A DNA stretch of 64,000 nucleotides from Adhaeribacter arboris (GTDB taxonomy: Bacteria; Bacteroidota; Bacteroidia; Cytophagales; Hymenobacteraceae), in the NCBI RefSeq assembly GCF_003023845.1, contig NZ_PYFT01000001.1, positions 248,001 through 312,000 of the forward strand. The letters are read 5' to 3'. The stretch's first letter is position 1. Each line of letters starts with the position of its first letter. The notes beneath the pieces are model-generated. The model did not search any database. It was not told where the DNA came from and saw only the letters and a list, made by a program, of their open reading frames with translations. The position numbers and the translations under genes are program-made. Shown one piece after another: positions 60,685 through 64,000 of this stretch.

Positions 60685-63600
60685 TTACTTCACCAGCAGC
60701 TTGGTTTGTTTTTTACCCGATGCCGCAGTGGCTCCAATAATGTAAAGGCCACTTTGTAAACGTTGGTTCGCAGAAATTTCCGTCTGCATGGTTCCTTTTT
60801 GGTCAGTCATACGAGTTTTTATCTGGATCAATCGGCCGGTTACATCGTGCAGAGTGAGAGTTATTAGTTCCTGAGGAGCGAAGTTCTGTACTCGAGCGTA
60901 AACTTTATCGCCGGCGTTTGGATTAGGGTAAACCTGAATCATAGCTTTGGTTACAGTACTTTCCGGAGCCGTACTTTTCCGCGCGCTCATTCGGGCGGCG
61001 GTAGCTGTACTGGGTTGGTCGGCGCGTAACAAGGTAATGCGCGGCTTGCCGTCGCCGTTACCATCGTAATATTCCGAGAGGTACAAGTTTCCGGTTTGCA
61101 AATCTTCCACTATGTTCAAAGGATTAGAGAACGGGCGCCGTAATCCCGGAATTTTTATTCCTTCGGTTGCTTTAATAATGTCCTTATTAACAATACCGGG
61201 CTCCAGCACAATAACATCATCGCCCCCACTAAAGCGGCAAACCAGCAATTTGCCTTTTAACTTACCGCCAAAAGCATTGCTTTGGTACTCGATTGCACCG
61301 TCCGGCGATTTATTCGTACCAAAATCATAGGCCCAACCCCGGTAATTAGGTTCGGTAGGAGTGCCCACCGGATAGCCGTATTTTACGCCATTGGTTGTCC
61401 AGACTACTTCGCCGGGGTCCTGGCCATCCGTTGGATTTCCGCCGTTTAAAATAAATTCGTGGCGCAGAAAATTAGGATGACCGTAATAACCACCTGGAGT
61501 TACGCGGAACAAATAATCGCTCTGCGTATCGCGTACATCCGTAATTGCGGGAATATCCGGTCCGGCATAAGGCTGACCATTTGACCAGGTGGTACCGGAT
61601 TTAAGTTCGGGGAGGTTCCCGCCGGCGGCCGAGCCATTGGTAGGAACGTATAATTCCCCGTTCGAGTGCCAAACCAGGTCATAAGCGTTCCGAAAGCCAG
61701 TAGCGTAAATAGTTAATGGCGCGTTTGGCGAATAAGGATTGTAGGTGCCGCCTTCTTCGGTTTTGGCGTCGAGAGGTAAGATTTGTTGCCGAAGTAAATT
61801 CACATCTAACCGCAATACGGCGGCCGTGAGCAAGCGTTCGGGTCTTAAACCCCAGGCCGCGTCCGGCGCACCCATCGCGGAATTACTCCCTTGGGTAAAA
61901 TACAAAGCTCCGTCCGGCCCAAAATCAATGCTGTTGGTAGAATGATCTTTATACGAGCGAGGCAGGTTAATAACATAATCGGTTACTACCGGATGGGCGG
62001 GATCGTTTAAGTTAATTTGCGATATCTTACCGGACCAATCCGGCACATTCGTAAAGGCACCCGACGAATGGCTTACCCAAACAATTAAATTACTAGCCGA
62101 AGCCGCAGGATCAAAACGAAAGCCAATTAAAAGCCGGCGGGTAGTATCAAAGGGCGTCATCGTTAAATGATTGGTGATAGTGCCATCCGGGTTCATATCC
62201 CATCTTTCAATTTTTCCGCCCGAAGTAGTGGCATAAAACCGCCGGTCCGGTCCAATGGTGAGGCTGGTAAAACCATCGAAGCCAAAGGTGTTATCTACTA
62301 AAGTTTGCTCCGAAAACGATACTCCGGATAAATCGGTTGGAGTATCCTCAACCGTACTGGTGGTACTAAACCGGGAAATAAAGGGAAGAATAGGATAACC
62401 AAAACCGTCTTGGACCTGGTCGGTGATAACAAATTCGTAGGTAGTATTAGGGGCTAAAGTAGCCGAAAGCGTAATAGCATCTCCGGCGGCAGAGGCATTT
62501 ACTGCGGTACCTTCAACGGGAATTTTAAGCTCATTGGATATAACGGTAAATAGCTTAACCGTATTCAGGTTAACGGTATTCCCGTTAATGGAACGCCCGC
62601 TCGGATATTTTAAATCCACGGAGATAGATTGATCCAGAGGAACATTAACGGAGCCATCGGCTGGTCGCACAGCCGTTACAGAAGGTCGTAAAATTTCGGG
62701 TGGTTTTACAACCACAATGTAGGTATTTTTAGAACCCACGGCCGGGCGTGCCAGATTGCTCCCTATAGTTACGGTGCCGGCCGGGAAAGTTTTACTGTAC
62801 AAATCCAGACGGTCGATGCGGGGATCATTCAGGCCAATACTTTCGGCGCTTTTTTGCCAGTCACTGAGCCAGGCCGGTAAAACTAGGGCAAGCGGATCGT
62901 AAGCCACGTAAACGGTAGCTTCCTGACTCAATTCAAACGAAAGTACTTCCGGCAACCTGTTGGCTTTATCATCATTGGGGGTTTGAATAAAAGGAGCGCC
63001 GTTGAGAAAGGTCGGAACGGAGGTAGCTTGATAGATCCGGTCGGTGTAAAGAGGCGTGCCCAACGTTAATTCAGATACCGTATAAAGTCGGGGGCTCTGA
63101 GAAACGAGGTGCGATATCAATGCTCCCGGCGGCTGCAAAGGTCCAAAATTCGCTTTTATGTTTTTATTACTATCCATTACCAAGGTTAGTGGGTTGGTCC
63201 GGCCTTTTGCCGCGCCGCTCCAGCCATTAAACTGGTAGCCTTCGGCGGGCGTGGCGGTTAACATAACGCTTTCGCCTTTGTTAAAACTAATTTGATCCGG
63301 ATTTTTGGTTACGGTACCACCCTCGGTACTAGAAATAGTTAAGGTATACTGCGCTTGGTTAATCACCGTAAAACTAATTACGCTAGAAACACCAACTGTT
63401 CCACGACCATTTGCTCCGGAGTAAGGGGTAGCGATTAAAGTATAATTGCCCACGGGAGGAGTCCAGGCGCTATAATCACCGGCTACATCTCTGAATAAAC
63501 CATAAGGAGCTGTATTTTCGGTGTGATTACGAACGATAGGGCCCGCTAAATAAAATAAAACACTCCCTACAGTTACAGGGTCCGTAACTGCTTGGATATT

Positions 63601-63876
63601 TAATTTCCGGGTAGGTAAAGTAGCTAAGTTCAGGATAGCACCATCTGTAATTAACTGTATGGGTTGATCGTTATTGGCATTGATCAGGTTAAATCCTGCA
63701 ATCTTTAACTCATTATCCGCCGTTTGCATCTGTTCTGCCGGAGCTTCTTTTTTACTTAAAGCCGATTGTGCCAGGTATCCCGGAAGGTTAATCAGAAAAC
63801 TAATAAATGCTACTACAACCCATTTTCTCTGCATAATGCCGCGAAATTGTTGATGATAAGTATAGTTTTTTTTCAT
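60685..63876 (-). CDS. Large secreted T9SS protein: InlB-like repeat, Ig-like domain, glucose/sorbosone dehydrogenase-type propeller
   Basis: 1,063 residues from the ATG at 63874-63876; a TTG start 30 nt upstream is possible. A signal anchor (V-V-V-A-F-I-S-F-L-I-N-L-P-G-Y) is near residue 18-35. A divergent InlB B-repeat at ~180-245 has G-G-T-V-T-K-N-P and G-Y-Q-F-N-G-W-S-G. A Big_5 Ig-like domain at ~395-510 has R-P-A-D-G-S-V-N-V-P-L-D. A six-bladed sugar-dehydrogenase-like propeller follows (~520-970). The last ~75 residues are a Por sorting domain (Q-V-Y-P-N-P-N-A-G-D-K). A surface enzyme or carbohydrate binder; the active site is not identified. Confidence 0.88.
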   Translation of the reverse strand: MKKNYTYHQQFRGIMQRKWVVVAFISFLINLPGYLAQSALSKKEAPAEQMQTADNELKIAGFNLINANNDQPIQLITDGAILNLATLPTRKLNIQAVTDPVTVGSVLFYLAGPIVRNHTENTAPYGLFRDVAGDYSAWTPPVGNYTLIATPYSGANGRGTVGVSSVISFTVINQAQYTLTISSTEGGTVTKNPDQISFNKGESVMLTATPAEGYQFNGWSGAAKGRTNPLTLVMDSNKNIKANFGPLQPPGALISHLVSQSPRLYTVSELTLGTPLYTDRIYQATSVPTFLNGAPFIQTPNDDKANRLPEVLSFELSQEATVYVAYDPLALVLPAWLSDWQKSAESIGLNDPRIDRLDLYSKTFPAGTVTIGSNLARPAVGSKNTYIVVVKPPEILRPSVTAVRPADGSVNVPLDQSISVDLKYPSGRSINGNTVNLNTVKLFTVISNELKIPVEGTAVNASAAGDAITLSATLAPNTTYEFVITDQVQDGFGYPILPFISRFSTTSTVEDTPTDLSGVSFSEQTLVDNTFGFDGFTSLTIGPDRRFYATTSGGKIERWDMNPDGTITNHLTMTPFDTTRRLLIGFRFDPAASASNLIVWVSHSSGAFTNVPDWSGKISQINLNDPAHPVVTDYVINLPRSYKDHSTNSIDFGPDGALYFTQGSNSAMGAPDAAWGLRPERLLTAAVLRLDVNLLRQQILPLDAKTEEGGTYNPYSPNAPLTIYATGFRNAYDLVWHSNGELYVPTNGSAAGGNLPELKSGTTWSNGQPYAGPDIPAITDVRDTQSDYLFRVTPGGYYGHPNFLRHEFILNGGNPTDGQDPGEVVWTTNGVKYGYPVGTPTEPNYRGWAYDFGTNKSPDGAIEYQSNAFGGKLKGKLLVCRFSGGDDVIVLEPGIVNKDIIKATEGIKIPGLRRPFSNPLNIVEDLQTGNLYLSEYYDGNGDGKPRITLLRADQPSTATAARMSARKSTAPESTVTKAMIQVYPNPNAGDKVYARVQNFAPQELITLTLHDVTGRLIQIKTRMTDQKGTMQTEISANQRLQSGLYIIGATAASGKKQTKLLVK

Positions 63877-63906
63877 ACGTAATGGATTAATCGATTTAAA
63901 AATCAA

Positions 63907-64000
63907 AATGCATGACTTTGTTATACGGTAAGGAGATGGATAAAATCAGGCCTGAGAAACCTAACTAGGGTAAACTCTTTTCGGCCAAACGGTAATACTT
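63907..64000. other. Right window edge, no gene
   Basis: No frame or RNA is visible. GGATAAAATCAGG at 63938-63950 also occurs at 52240-52252 in the fahA array, so this may be the edge of another such array. Confidence 0.4.

Overview
This window looks like a chromosomal piece from a Bacteroidota bacterium, most likely order Cytophagales and near Hymenobacteraceae (Adhaeribacter/Hymenobacter/Pontibacter-like). The genus is inference. The grounds are promoters with the Bacteroidetes -7 box TAnnTTTG, a fused SecDF, two large secreted proteins with type IX secretion (Por) C-terminal domains, a dcw cluster in Bacteroidetes order without murF, MurE with the meso-DAP motif DNPR, few Shine-Dalgarno sites, and a ketocarotenoid gene cluster. 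No rRNA, tRNA or CRISPR was seen.

Layout. 1-12.6 kb is housekeeping: a 5'-truncated TPR-like gene, a frameshifted NhaD-type antiporter, an Nfu-type Fe-S carrier, secDF, udk, a SAM hydrolase-family gene, phoH, a GNAT gene and comEC. 12.9-21.2 kb is an enoyl-CoA hydratase followed by a carotenoid cluster: crtZ (frameshifted), a CarH-like MerR/B12 regulator, an ECF sigma factor, crtI, crtB, a conserved unknown, lycopene cyclase, ispH and crtW. The set leads from GGPP to beta-carotene and ketocarotenoids, probably under light/B12 control. 22.1-37.9 kb is the dcw division and wall cluster: mraZ, rsmH, ftsL-like, ftsI, murE, mraY, murD, ftsW, murG, murC, ftsQ, ftsA, ftsZ, all on + and ended by a perfect 29-bp-arm hairpin. 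A Bacteroidetes promoter and three GTGG boxes at 10-bp spacing precede mraZ.

38-64 kb is mixed: an APC permease, Ohr, sucC, a GH113-like glycosidase, a lone LolD-type ATPase, a phage-related DNA-metabolism-like protein, RecQ, a COG4315 lipoprotein, pncA and fahA separated by an IS1-family element with a 9-bp target duplication touching the pncA start codon, an SBBP-repeat T9SS protein, nifU-like and mrp, a membrane LytTR regulator, a serine beta-lactamase-family lipoprotein, and a 1,060-residue T9SS protein with a sugar dehydrogenase-type propeller.

The most unusual signal lies between genes. At least eleven intergenic sites carry short degenerate tandem arrays with periods of 7, 8 or 10 nt. 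They usually touch or directly follow a stop codon and are often paired with an inverted array of the same word. The words differ between sites while the architecture recurs, and one array encodes the C-terminal tail of the GH113-like protein. A second theme is two genes (antiporter, crtZ) each broken at a T run and restored by the same -1 shift.
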